Source of the DNA: Cellulomonas alba
GTDB lineage: Bacteria; Actinomycetota; Actinomycetes; Actinomycetales; Cellulomonadaceae
Assembly: GCF_030362835.1 (NCBI RefSeq)
Contig: NZ_JAUCGQ010000001.1
Coordinates: 2,397,461-2,461,460, forward strand
DNA: 64,000 nucleotides
Direction of reading: 5' to 3'
In this document: positions 1-8,465 of the stretch, piece after piece
Layout of the letters: every line of letters starts with the position of its first letter
Position numbering within the stretch: the stretch's first letter is position 1
Notes under the pieces: model-generated
Databases searched by the model: none
What the model was told of the DNA's origin: nothing
What the model saw: the letters and a program-made list of their open reading frames with translations, nothing else
Translations under genes and position numbers: made by a program

Positions 1-30
1 GGTGCGACCACGGTGGGTAGTGCTTGCTCG

Positions 31-59
31 GTGTAACCGTTAGCCTTCACGTGTTACAC
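31..59. promoter_or_regulatory. Inverted repeat upstream of the first surface gene
   Basis: GTGTAAC (31-37) and GTTACAC (53-59) form 7-bp arms with a 15-base spacer, about 45 bases before the start of the surface-protein gene at 105. It could be an operator or the end of an upstream transcript. No regulator can be assigned. Confidence 0.25.
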
Positions 60-104
60 GAGTCGTCTCAACAATGACGATCGCCATTTCCCGGGGGGGA
101 CCCA

Positions 105-638
105 ATGAAGATCACGCGTATCGCTGCTGCCACCCTGGTGGCCGGCGGCCTCGTCCTGGGCCCCTCGGTCGCCGCCTTCGGTGCGACGTCCACGAGCTAC
201 GAGGCTCCCGGCGTCAGCGCCACCGTGTCGGTCATCGCGCCCACGGTCGGCCAGACCTTCGTCTTCGTCATCAACGCCAACGTGGCGAACGTGACGCTCA
301 CCATCAGCTCGCCCACCGCGCCGAGCTCCGCGATCACGATCGCGGGCACCAAGTCGCTCACCAAGGCGACCGCGAACGGCCAGGCGACCTTCGACGTGAC
401 GCTCAGCGCGGGCGGCACCTACACGCTCGTCGCGACGGACCCGGCGACCGGCGCGGTCCTCGCCTCGCAGGCGATCACCGTCAGCGCTGCGGGTGGCGGC
501 TCGAGCGCCTCCGGCAGCGGCGCCCTCGCCGGGACGGGCTCGAACGAGACGCCGATCATCGCCGGTGCGGCCGCGCTCGTGGTCCTCGGCGCCGGTGGCG
601 TGCTGCTGGCCCGCCGCCGCCACGCGCACCAGGGCTGA
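105..638 (+). CDS. Small sortase-anchored surface protein (LAGTG motif)
   Basis: A 177-residue secreted protein. Residues 1-27 are a signal peptide, 28-130 a Thr/Ser/Val-rich segment of likely beta-sandwich type, and 131-140 a Gly/Ser linker. The C-terminus has a sorting signal: LAGTGSN at 141-147, a hydrophobic helix at about 150-169 and an RRRHAHQG tail. LAxTG is the form typically used by class E sortases of high-GC Gram-positives, so covalent wall attachment is inferred. The ATG at 105 follows a GGGGGGACCC ribosome-binding region. The motif and tail recur in the proteins at 20897 and 60091. No sortase gene is in the window. The binding role is unknown. Confidence 0.8.
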   Translation: MKITRIAAATLVAGGLVLGPSVAAFGATSTSYEAPGVSATVSVIAPTVGQTFVFVINANVANVTLTISSPTAPSSAITIAGTKSLTKATANGQATFDVTLSAGGTYTLVATDPATGAVLASQAITVSAAGGGSSASGSGALAGTGSNETPIIAGAAALVVLGAGGVLLARRRHAHQG

Positions 639-661
639 TCCGCCCGGCGCACGCGACACGA

Positions 662-696
662 CGAAGAGCCCCGCACCGTTGGTGCGGGGCTCTTCG
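662..696. terminator. Bidirectional terminator hairpin
   Basis: A perfect 16-bp stem (662-677 with 681-696) encloses a GTT loop, between the surface-protein gene and the convergent tyrosine-kinase gene. It can serve both strands. Confidence 0.75.
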
Positions 697-841
697 CGTG
701 TGTCGGCGCACATCGCGAACGTGTGTCGAGCGCCAGGTGGAACCGCGGTCAGCAGGCTCGCCCGGCCGGGGGCGCCGGCCGTGCGTCGTCCCCGCGGCAG
801 CTCACCGCAGCCCAGGCGCGCAGGTGTCTTCCGGCACCCGC

Positions 842-2350
842 TCACGAGGAGTAGATCGACGACTCCGACGGGTCGTCGGCGGTCGACGGCTCGGCGGTCG
901 TCGCCGGTCCGCCGACCGGAGCGGTGCTCCGGGAGGTCCCGGCCGCCGGGCGGCGGCGACGCTTGCGGCCCGCGCCCTTGGTGTGGGACGGCGTCGTACC
1001 GCTGCCGGGTGCGTAGTCGTAGTACGTGTACGCGTCGCCCTGCTTGCGCGGCTGCCGGTTCAGCACGATGCCGAGGATGCGGGCGCCCACCGTGTGCAGG
1101 GCGCCGACGGACTCGTCGAGCTGGTTGCGGTGCAGCTTGTCCGCGCCGACGACCAGCAGGGCGCCGCCGGTGAGCTTCGCCAGGATCGCGGCGTCGGTCA
1201 CCGGCAGCAGCGGCGGCGTGTCGACGATCACCATGTCGTAGCTCTCGGTGAGCTCCTGAAGCAGCTGGGCCATCGACACCGAGCCGAGCAGCTCGCTCGG
1301 GTTGGGCGGCACCTGGCCGGAGGGCAGCACGTGCAGCTGCCCCGTGCCCCAGGGCTGGATGACGTCGTCGACGGTCGCCCGGCCGATCAGCACGGTCGTC
1401 AGGCCTGCCGAGCCTTCGATGCCCATGTACTTCGCGACGCTCGGACGGCGCAGGTCGGCGTCGACGAGAGCGACGCGCGAGCCGGCGTCCGCGAGCGTGA
1501 TCGCCACGTTGATCGCGGTCGTCGACTTGCCCTCGCCGGGCAGCGAGCTGGTGACGACGATCGAGTGCGGCCGGTCCGCGATGTCGAGGAACTGCAGGTT
1601 GGTGCGCAGCCGGCGGAACGCCTCGGAGCGCTGGCTGTGCGGGTTGGACTGCACGATCAGCGGGTGGCGCGGGGCGTCCTCGTCGTAGCCGATCGCGCCG
1701 ATCACCGAGGTGTCCGTGACGCGGGCGACGTCCTCGGAGTCGCGGACCCGCGTGTTGAGGAGCTCGCGCAGGACGGCGATGCCGATGCCGAGCACGAGCC
1801 CGACGAACAGCCCGACGACGACGTTCATCTTGAGGTTCGGCGACGAGGGCGCGGTCGGTGCGGTGGCGGGGCGCACGACGGAGACCTTCACGGCGGAGCT
1901 GGTGCCGTTGGTCGGGGTCTCGAGCTCGCCGATGACGTCCTTGAACTTCGCGGCGATGGCGTCCGCCGTCGCCGCGGCGATCGCCGGGTTCGCCGCCGTG
2001 ACGTTCACGTTGATGAGCGACGTGTTCAGCGGGGAGCTCGCGCTGACTTCCGCGGCGAGGTCCTCGGCCCGGCCACCGAGCCCGAGCTGGTCGATCACGG
2101 GATTGAGGACGAGCGGGCTCGTCACGATCCGGGTGTACGAGGTGACCTGCTTCTGCGTGAAGCTCGAGCCCTGGAGGAGGTCGTCGGTGGTCTGGCCGCC
2201 CTGGACGGAGACGTACAGCTGCGTCGTGGCGGTGTACCGCTCGGGCGCCGCGAGCGAGAAGCCGGCGGCGAGCGCGCCTCCCAGCACGGTCGTCAGCACG
2301 ATCGACAACCAGCGCTTGCGGAGGATCGTGATGTAGTCCTTCAGTTCCAC
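842..2350 (-). CDS. Wzc-like chain-length determinant / bacterial tyrosine kinase
   Basis: A 502-residue fusion of a Wzz-type chain-length domain and a BY-kinase. It controls polymer length and export of exopolysaccharide at the membrane. Membrane helices lie at about 15-34 and 175-194, flanking an extracytoplasmic loop. The cytoplasmic ATPase has Walker A (LPGEGKSTT, about 270-278), Walker A' (ALVDADLRRP, about 294-303) and Walker B (MVIVDTPP, about 373-380). A tyrosine cluster YTYYDY at 441-446 is the probable autophosphorylation site, followed by a Lys/Arg/Pro-rich tail. It is a single-chain arrangement, unlike the split CapA/CapB pairs of Firmicutes. It stands apart from the downstream polysaccharide genes by a 224-base gap with no recognised site. 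Confidence 0.9.
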   Translation of the reverse strand: MELKDYITILRKRWLSIVLTTVLGGALAAGFSLAAPERYTATTQLYVSVQGGQTTDDLLQGSSFTQKQVTSYTRIVTSPLVLNPVIDQLGLGGRAEDLAAEVSASSPLNTSLINVNVTAANPAIAAATADAIAAKFKDVIGELETPTNGTSSAVKVSVVRPATAPTAPSSPNLKMNVVVGLFVGLVLGIGIAVLRELLNTRVRDSEDVARVTDTSVIGAIGYDEDAPRHPLIVQSNPHSQRSEAFRRLRTNLQFLDIADRPHSIVVTSSLPGEGKSTTAINVAITLADAGSRVALVDADLRRPSVAKYMGIEGSAGLTTVLIGRATVDDVIQPWGTGQLHVLPSGQVPPNPSELLGSVSMAQLLQELTESYDMVIVDTPPLLPVTDAAILAKLTGGALLVVGADKLHRNQLDESVGALHTVGARILGIVLNRQPRKQGDAYTYYDYAPGSGTTPSHTKGAGRKRRRRPAAGTSRSTAPVGGPATTAEPSTADDPSESSIYSS

Positions 2351-2574
2351 GGCCGTGGGACCCCTCTCAGAGCGATTCTGCCGAGGATTCTCCCACGTCC
2401 ACTCGACACGCCGGCACCCGCGAGATGCGAGGGAATCCGGTTCCTCAGCGCATAGCGGCGAAGGGGCACGGACGGGAACAGAGCGGACGGACAGGCATAT
2501 TCGCCGCCCCGGTGGCCCAGAAAGCGATCTTCCGGTGAATTCTCTCGGCCGCTCGACGGCCGACGCCAGCAGCT

Positions 2575-3444
2575 TTAGAGCGCGCGGGCCGCGGCGCGGA
2601 GGTTCTCGGCCACACGCAACGACTCTTTCCTCAGCCGGGCGGCCGCCTCCTCGAGCGTCTCGGCGAACGCCAGGGCACGGCCGGCGTCGCTGACCAGCTC
2701 GAGCTCCACGCGGTCGGCCGTGTCGCCGAGCGCGCTGAGGTAGTCGTCGTACTTGAACCGCGGCTCGGCCCCTCGCACGTCCGGCATCGAGACGAGCGTC
2801 GCAGGGACGCCGAGAGCGTTCGCGAACACGAGGCCGTGCAGGCTCGTCGTGGCGACGAACGGCGCCCCTGCGAGGCGGCGAGCGATCTCGAGCGGCTCCG
2901 TGTTCGGGAGCGCGACCTCGTAGCCGTTCGCGCGCAGGGCGGCGACGGTGCGCGCGCCCTCTCGCGTCGCGAGAACTCCGAAGTGGGGCAGGAACACCGG
3001 CGCGCTCCCACGCCGCACGTCCCCGAGGCCCAGCTCGGCGACCACGACCCCGGGATCGCCCAGCGGGGTGTCCTCGGGCAGGCCCAGTGCGGACCGGGTG
3101 AGGACGCCGCGGACCGCGAGGAAGCTCTCGGCGCGCAGCGGCGCATCAGCGACGCGACCTGTCCGCAGGCCTGATCCGAACACGCGCGCCTGGCCACCGT
3201 TGGCCTGGTAGGTCTCCAGCAGCGACCCGATTCCGTAAACCGATGCGCGCCGCGCGGAGCGCCACCGCACACGCGAGCCCGTGAGCTCGCTCAGGGCCAG
3301 CGGGCTGAATTCATCGCCGAAATTCGAGACGCGTCGCGGGCCGTTTGCTGCCATGCGGTACCATGCTGCCCCGTGCTTCACGAGTTCGCCGGCGACTGCG
3401 CGTAAGGAATGCGTCGGACGCCACCAGTAAAGGTCGATGGTCAT
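2575..3444 (-). CDS. Polysaccharide pyruvyl transferase family protein
   Basis: A 289-residue protein of the PF04230 family, which adds ketal pyruvate to exopolysaccharide sugars. The family features are NFGDEFSPLAL (about 41-51), a GIGSLLE loop, the VFGSGLR segment and a later THAHGL-equivalent TSLHGLVFANALG, where the conserved His lies. Upstream in-frame Met and Arg codons read as Arg-rich non-coding sequence, so the ATG at 3444 (MTIDLYWWRP) is chosen. This start faces the flippase start on the other strand at the same base, so the two genes share a tiny divergent promoter region or are read from within each other. The sugar acceptor is unknown. Confidence 0.75.
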   Translation of the reverse strand: MTIDLYWWRPTHSLRAVAGELVKHGAAWYRMAANGPRRVSNFGDEFSPLALSELTGSRVRWRSARRASVYGIGSLLETYQANGGQARVFGSGLRTGRVADAPLRAESFLAVRGVLTRSALGLPEDTPLGDPGVVVAELGLGDVRRGSAPVFLPHFGVLATREGARTVAALRANGYEVALPNTEPLEIARRLAGAPFVATTSLHGLVFANALGVPATLVSMPDVRGAEPRFKYDDYLSALGDTADRVELELVSDAGRALAFAETLEEAAARLRKESLRVAENLRAAARAL

Positions 3445-4772
3445 TGCAGTATTCCTCTTCCACGAGACGCGTCGATCTCTTGCTGTCGCTCGAGCTTCCC
3501 GCCCTTCAAGTCGCCGGCGCGGTCGTCGCGCTCGGCGCCTGGTGGGCACTGGGTCACACTACTACCGCTGACTTCCAGTCCGTTGCCGTCAAGGCCTACG
3601 CGATCTCGTCGGTCGTGGCATTGCCGGTGACACTCGGGCTCCCCTACTTGATCCCGAATTCCTATCGCGGAGCCTCCGGCCAGGAAATACGCGGACGAGG
3701 ACCGTGGTCACCCTATGTCTCGCTGACGGTCGCTTCGGGACTCATTGCGTACGGTTGCGGGTTGGCCGGGCTGGTGATTCTGGCCTCGCGGCCCTCCGCA
3801 GGGCTCGCCGTCGTGGTGGCGACCTGCTTTGCGGCTGGATTCGTCGCGCTTTCTATTCTCGGTGCGCAGACGGCGCGCGTCATGAACCAGCGCGGCCTGA
3901 TGATCATGTCGAGCCTCGGCCAGGCGCTGCTCCCGCTCACGTGGCTCCTTGCCGGTTGGCTGGGTGCGTCCGCGCACGTCGCGAACGAGCTTCTCGCGGC
4001 CGGTGCGGCACTGGGCTGCGGCCTGCTCGTCTGGCACGAGCGTCGGCGTCTCGTCTCGCCCGTCGCAGCCATCCGGAGCGCCGAGGGCCGGACGATCCGG
4101 TCGGCGCTGCTGCTGATCCCGCACCTCGTGCTCTTCGCGGCGTTCACGCAGGGCATGCGACTGCAGGCGGTCGGCCACGCGAGTCCTGAGCGGGTCGCCG
4201 CGGCGCACGACGTCATGCTCATCATCACGATCGGCGCGACCCTCGCGGGGTCGATCCACGCCTTCATGACCGTGAAGATCCAGGCGGCGCCGGACGGGCT
4301 CGTCGACGAGCGGGTCCGCGTGAACGCGTTCGTGTACGGCGCGATGGCGGTCGTCTGCGCCGTCGGCACGGTCGTCGCGATGGCGTGGCTCGCGCCGCAT
4401 GCGATGTCGAACTTCCCCGACCTCGGACCGGCGAGCGTCGCGGCTCTCGCGCTGGTCCTTCCGTCGATCCTCACGTACTACGCGCTCAGCGGTCTGGCCA
4501 TGCGCGACTCGCGTGCGGTCGTCCTGCTCGTGACGTCGGCGACCACGGTCGCGGCCTACTACGTGACGGCCTCGATCTGGCCGACCACGTCGGCAGCGGA
4601 CGCGAGCATCGAGTACGGGTTGTCCTCGCTGGTGCTTCCTCTGGTGCTGTTCTCGATCCTCATGGCGACCGCGCGCGGGCAGGCCCGGGGCAGGATCGTG
4701 CGCCTGAGCCGCGCGTGCGCGGTCGGGTATGTTCCAGCACTCGCACTGGGGGTCGTGGCATGGGTGCGGTAG
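3444..4772 (+). CDS. Wzx/MATE-type polysaccharide flippase
   Basis: About 442 residues of almost continuous membrane helices (roughly 12-14), with an Arg-rich loop in the middle (HERRRL). The length and the position beside a polymerase and a glycosyltransferase fit a lipid-linked oligosaccharide flippase. The start is uncertain. TTG at 3444 has AAAGG at 3429-3433; TTG at 3480 would begin directly at helix 1. The ATGs at 3345 and 3363 would place an Arg-rich leader over the divergent pyruvyl-transferase gene and are disfavoured. The product acts in the plasma membrane. It starts a co-directional run with 4794 and 6137. Confidence 0.75.
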   Translation: MQYSSSTRRVDLLLSLELPALQVAGAVVALGAWWALGHTTTADFQSVAVKAYAISSVVALPVTLGLPYLIPNSYRGASGQEIRGRGPWSPYVSLTVASGLIAYGCGLAGLVILASRPSAGLAVVVATCFAAGFVALSILGAQTARVMNQRGLMIMSSLGQALLPLTWLLAGWLGASAHVANELLAAGAALGCGLLVWHERRRLVSPVAAIRSAEGRTIRSALLLIPHLVLFAAFTQGMRLQAVGHASPERVAAAHDVMLIITIGATLAGSIHAFMTVKIQAAPDGLVDERVRVNAFVYGAMAVVCAVGTVVAMAWLAPHAMSNFPDLGPASVAALALVLPSILTYYALSGLAMRDSRAVVLLVTSATTVAAYYVTASIWPTTSAADASIEYGLSSLVLPLVLFSILMATARGQARGRIVRLSRACAVGYVPALALGVVAWVR

Positions 4773-4793
4773 CGACGGCGCAGGGGAGCTCCG

Positions 4794-6140
4794 GTGCGCG
4801 CTGACCTCCTGATCGCGGCGGCGGCGGCTGCGACCGTCGCCGTGTTCCTGGTCTGCGCTGCGCGGGGCGTCCGTGCCGGCGTGTGGATCGCGATCCTCGT
4901 CGCGTCGACCATCGTCCCGCTGCTCCTGACGCACGGGACGGACATCTACCACGTGGGGATCGCGGACGCCGTGCCCGGCGTCCGGACGTACACCGTCCTG
5001 CTCGTGGCCCTGACGGCGATCGGGCTGGTCGCACTCAGGCACGCGCCGATGCCCTTGGCCCTCGTGGCCTTCGTGTGCGTCCTGGCGGTCCTGTACCTCG
5101 CCGTCTGGCCGCGGTCCTCGTTCATCGAGGCCGGCGTGCTCCAGCTCCTCATCGGCATCTGCGGGTGGTACGTCGGCAGTGCCTGGGGTGGCGGCTCGCC
5201 ATTGCGAGAACGCGAGGCCTCGGCGATCGCGACGACCGTCCTCGGGATTGTCGTGGCCCAGATCATTTTCGCAGCGGTGCAGCTGTCTGGACACCGCCCT
5301 TCGATTCTTACGCCGGTCGACGCGGCCCTTCTCGGGAACCGTGTCAACGGCACGGCGAATCACCCCGACACGCTCGGGAAGCTGCTTTTCATGGTGATGC
5401 TCGTGGGCCTGTGGCTCATCGGGTCGGGTTACCGCAGCGTGAGCAGAAAGGCGGCGTGGGCCGTCGGGCTCGCCTATATCCCGCTGCTGCTGTCCCAGGG
5501 GCGTGCAAACATTGTGGCCGCCATTGTTCTCACCGTCTTCTGGGGATATCTTCTCCCGCGCGACACACTTCCGAGAGCCCGGACGGCGGCGCTCTTCGGT
5601 GGCTGGATCGTCGGGATGATGTCGCTTGGTGTCCTGGCGTCACGTTTCGACGAGGATCCGACCGGTGGCGTGCGTGGCCAGCTCCTGACAAACGCCTATG
5701 GCCAACTGCACCGGACGTTCTGGCTGGGCACGGGGCCGAACAACTACACGAATGTGGTCGGACCGTTGACCGGGTCGTGGATCCCGGTGCACAACTCATT
5801 TCTTCTGCTGGTGGCCGAGGTCGGCGCTATCGGTGCGGCCGCGTTCTTCGTGGGGCTCGTGGTGATCTGGGCACGCGCGTGGGGCCGACGCCGCGCGACC
5901 ACGCCCCAGGGCGCGGCGGCCCGCGTGCTCATCGCCTCGATCCCCGGCGTCGTGCTCATCGGCATGACCGGCTGGGGCCTGTTCGGGACGTCCGTGCTCG
6001 CACTGTGGATGTTCGTCTACGGCGCGCTCTACAGCACGCTGCGCTGGAACGGGTCGGTCGGGCTGGTCGGCTCGAGCTTGGAGCTCGAGACCGCGCGCCG
6101 CGCGCCGAGCCTCGAGCTGCGGTCGGTGAAGCGCACATGA
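4794..6140 (+). CDS. O-antigen ligase/polymerase-like membrane protein (Wzy)
   Basis: A 448-residue protein with about 11-12 membrane helices and one larger external loop. It contains GNRVNGTANHPDTLGKL at about residues 181-197 and WLGTGPNNYTNVVGP later, both characteristic of Wzy_C/O-antigen ligase proteins. It probably joins flipped repeat units outside the membrane. The GTG at 4794 has GGGGAG seven bases upstream and sits 21 bases after the flippase stop. The stop overlaps the next start (ATGA at 6137-6140), which implies translational coupling with the glycosyltransferase. Confidence 0.8.
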   Translation: MRADLLIAAAAAATVAVFLVCAARGVRAGVWIAILVASTIVPLLLTHGTDIYHVGIADAVPGVRTYTVLLVALTAIGLVALRHAPMPLALVAFVCVLAVLYLAVWPRSSFIEAGVLQLLIGICGWYVGSAWGGGSPLREREASAIATTVLGIVVAQIIFAAVQLSGHRPSILTPVDAALLGNRVNGTANHPDTLGKLLFMVMLVGLWLIGSGYRSVSRKAAWAVGLAYIPLLLSQGRANIVAAIVLTVFWGYLLPRDTLPRARTAALFGGWIVGMMSLGVLASRFDEDPTGGVRGQLLTNAYGQLHRTFWLGTGPNNYTNVVGPLTGSWIPVHNSFLLLVAEVGAIGAAAFFVGLVVIWARAWGRRRATTPQGAAARVLIASIPGVVLIGMTGWGLFGTSVLALWMFVYGALYSTLRWNGSVGLVGSSLELETARRAPSLELRSVKRT

Positions 6141-7288
6141 GCGACCGTCGCCGTGTGCTCTTCGTGGCGCCGTGGGTCCCTGGGCGGCGTCGGCCACGGA
6201 GCCTCGCGCTCCTTCGTAGCCTGCAGGAGCGCGCCGACGTCCGTGCCCTGGTCCTGGTGTGGAACGACCACGACGCCGCCGACGCGCGGGAGCTCGACGG
6301 CGACGTCGTGGCCGTGCGGGGCCGTGCCGTCGAGGGCGTCTGGCGCGCGGGTCGGGCGTTGCTGACCCGCCGGTCGCTGCAACAGGCGTATGCCGACGCC
6401 GGCGCGATGCGCGAGGCCGTCCGGACGTCCGTGCGTGACTTCCGCCCGGATGCCGTGTTCTTCAACGTCATCAGGTCCGGGCAGTGGCTCCCTCTCGTCG
6501 GTGACCTGCCCGTGGCGTTCGACCTGGACGAGATCCGGTCGGAGTACTACGGCCAGGTCGCGGCCCGCGGGCGCGGCCCGGCTCGCTGGGTCGGACGCAT
6601 CGAGGCGCCGCGGATGGCGGCCGCGGAGGCGTTGGTCGTCGCACGGGCTCAGAGCGTCCTGGTCTCGTCGCCGCACGACGTCGCCGACCGTGCGACGTTC
6701 CACCTCGTCCGGAGCGTTCCGGTTCCCACGCCGTTCCGGTGGGACGAGTCGCGTGCCGTCGGCGGCCGGCTCCTGTTCGTGGGTCGGCTCGGGTACGCGG
6801 CGAACGTCGAGGCGCTCGAGTGGTTCGTCGAGCACGTCATGCCGCTGCTTCGCGCCCGCGGGGTCCCGGCAACCCTGCGCATCGTCGGTGCCGAGGTGTC
6901 CTCGCGCGTCTCGCGCCTTGCTGCACCCGACGTCGAGATCGTGGGGCCCGTCGCCGACGTCGGCGTCGAGTACGCCAGCGCGGCCGTGTCCGTCGTGCCG
7001 GTCAGGACCGCCACGGGCGTCCAGATGAAGCTGATCGAGTCGCTGGGCGTCGGGACTCCGACGGTGGCGACGAGGCTGTGCGTGGAGCTGGCGGGTTCGG
7101 CCGCCGAGGAGTCGTGCCGCACGGCCGACACCCCGCAGGAGTGGGCAGACCACATCGAGCAGCTGCTCGGGAGCGTACGAGCCCGCGAGGCCGCCTCGGC
7201 GAGCGGGCGCCGTTGGTTCGAGAGCAACTACGCGCCGGCAGCCGTCGAAGGGGCCGTCTCTCGCGCTTTGGACGCGGTCGACGTCTGA
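6137..7288 (+). CDS. Glycosyltransferase, GT4-like
   Basis: A 383-residue cytoplasmic enzyme with two Rossmann-like halves. The N-terminal acceptor domain starts RRRVLFVAPWVPG. The C-terminal half has LLFVGRLGYAANVEALEWF and the nucleotide-sugar binding segment GVQMKLIESLGVGTPTVAT (about 295-315), typical of GT4/group 1 enzymes. It probably builds the repeat unit of the exopolysaccharide made by this cluster; donor and acceptor cannot be read from the sequence. The ATG overlaps the polymerase stop by four bases. Confidence 0.85.
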   Translation: MSDRRRVLFVAPWVPGRRRPRSLALLRSLQERADVRALVLVWNDHDAADARELDGDVVAVRGRAVEGVWRAGRALLTRRSLQQAYADAGAMREAVRTSVRDFRPDAVFFNVIRSGQWLPLVGDLPVAFDLDEIRSEYYGQVAARGRGPARWVGRIEAPRMAAAEALVVARAQSVLVSSPHDVADRATFHLVRSVPVPTPFRWDESRAVGGRLLFVGRLGYAANVEALEWFVEHVMPLLRARGVPATLRIVGAEVSSRVSRLAAPDVEIVGPVADVGVEYASAAVSVVPVRTATGVQMKLIESLGVGTPTVATRLCVELAGSAAEESCRTADTPQEWADHIEQLLGSVRAREAASASGRRWFESNYAPAAVEGAVSRALDAVDV

Positions 7289-7353
7289 GACGCGACGAGC
7301 GCCCACGGGCCGCTCGTCTCAGGGTTGCGGACCGCCCCGCAGGGGGTCGAACC

Positions 7354-7412
7354 CGAGCGGGCACGAACGGCCGCCCGACCCCGTGGGTCAGGCGGCCGTT
7401 CGTGCCCGCTCG
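7354..7412. terminator. Long bidirectional terminator hairpin
   Basis: A perfect 22-bp stem (7354-7375 with 7391-7412) and a 15-base loop lie between convergent genes, the glycosyltransferase and an Ig-like secreted protein. Confidence 0.8.
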
Positions 7413-7422
7413 AGCTGTCAGA

Positions 7423-8349
7423 TCACTTGACGGTGACCGAGACCGACTTGCTCGAGTTCGCGTAGTTGTCGCTGCTCGGGTTGAGCGAGACCTTGACGCT
7501 GTACTTGCCCGCGGCCGTGACCGACTTCGCCACCGAGAAGGTGTACGAGTGGCCGGCCGTGATGCGGACCGTGCGCGACGAGCTGTAGCCGTTCGGGCCG
7601 GTCACCTTGAGCGTGACGTTGCCCGTGACCGACGGCTTGGCCGTGACGGTCGGGCGGTGGCCCTTGCGGACGCTGACGTTCGTCACCGAGACCGAGGTCT
7701 TCTTCGCGGCGACCTTGAGCGTCGTCTTGGCCGAGCTGCCGAGGACCGACGCCTTCGAGGAGGTGAAGGTCGCCGTCACGGTGTACGTGCCGACCGGCAG
7801 GCCCGAGACGGAGACCGCGGCGGCGCCGGCCGAGACCGTGCGGGTGTAGCCCTTGCCGTTGACCACGAACTTGACGCTGCCCGACGGGGCGGCACCGTTC
7901 GACGCCACGGAGGCCTTGAGGGTCGCCTTCGAGCCGACCGTGATGCCGGCGGCGGAGACCTTGGTGCTCGTCTTCGCCGCGACGACCTTGAGCGTCGTGC
8001 TGGCCGAGCTGGCCTTCCACTGCGAGCCCGACGTCGGCGCGTAGGAGACGGACACGGCGTACGAGCCGACCGCGAGGCCGGACACGGCGTACGACGCCTT
8101 GCCCGACTTCAGCGCGAGGCTGGCCGTGCGGCCCGAGACCTTGACGGTCGCGGTGCCGGTCGGGGTGCCGGCGCCCGACGAGACCGCGACGGACACGGTC
8201 GCGGCCGCACCGTAGGCGGCGCTCGGGGCGGAGACGGAGGTCACGGTCGGCACGCTGGCCGGGTAGGCCGCGAACGCGGGTGCCGCGATCGTGGCGCTGC
8301 CGGCCACGCCCACGGCGACCGCGAGAGCGGTCAGAGAACGTCGAAACAC
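7423..8349 (-). CDS. Secreted Ig-like repeat protein, paralogue A
   Basis: A 308-residue secreted protein. The GTG at 8349 follows GGAAAGGAAAAAGC and begins a signal peptide (VFRRSLTALAVAVG to about 28). Three Ig-like beta domains of the Big_3/PF16640 type follow. Each has a GTPTGTATVKV- or APSGSVKFVV-like strand, a G-L-x-V-G-S/T-Y turn and an SVLGSSAKTTLKV-like exit. There is no sorting signal or C-terminal helix, so it is probably released or non-covalently bound. It is closely similar in signal peptide, first two domains and leader sequence to the gene at 11962-12792, the product of a local duplication. The role, probably matrix or adhesion, is inferred from the neighbourhood. Confidence 0.8.
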   Translation of the reverse strand: MFRRSLTALAVAVGVAGSATIAAPAFAAYPASVPTVTSVSAPSAAYGAAATVSVAVSSGAGTPTGTATVKVSGRTASLALKSGKASYAVSGLAVGSYAVSVSYAPTSGSQWKASSASTTLKVVAAKTSTKVSAAGITVGSKATLKASVASNGAAPSGSVKFVVNGKGYTRTVSAGAAAVSVSGLPVGTYTVTATFTSSKASVLGSSAKTTLKVAAKKTSVSVTNVSVRKGHRPTVTAKPSVTGNVTLKVTGPNGYSSSRTVRITAGHSYTFSVAKSVTAAGKYSVKVSLNPSSDNYANSSKSVSVTVK

Positions 8350-8465
8350 GCTTTTTCCTTTCCAGGACTGCTGACGGGAATGCGCCGGCCGGGCCGATGC
8401 TCCGCGCACATAGTGCACGGAAAGTGGCGCAGATCCTAGGCGGTACCGAACCTTGGTCCGGACCG

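Noticed and set aside
54-845. A 263-codon leftward open frame
   Set aside because: It lies opposite the surface-protein gene, is Arg/Ala/Gly-rich like other GC-bias shadows and spans a terminator.
3708-5363. A 551-codon leftward open frame
   Set aside because: Opposite the flippase and polymerase genes, extremely Arg/Asp-rich, with no domain or ribosome-binding site.
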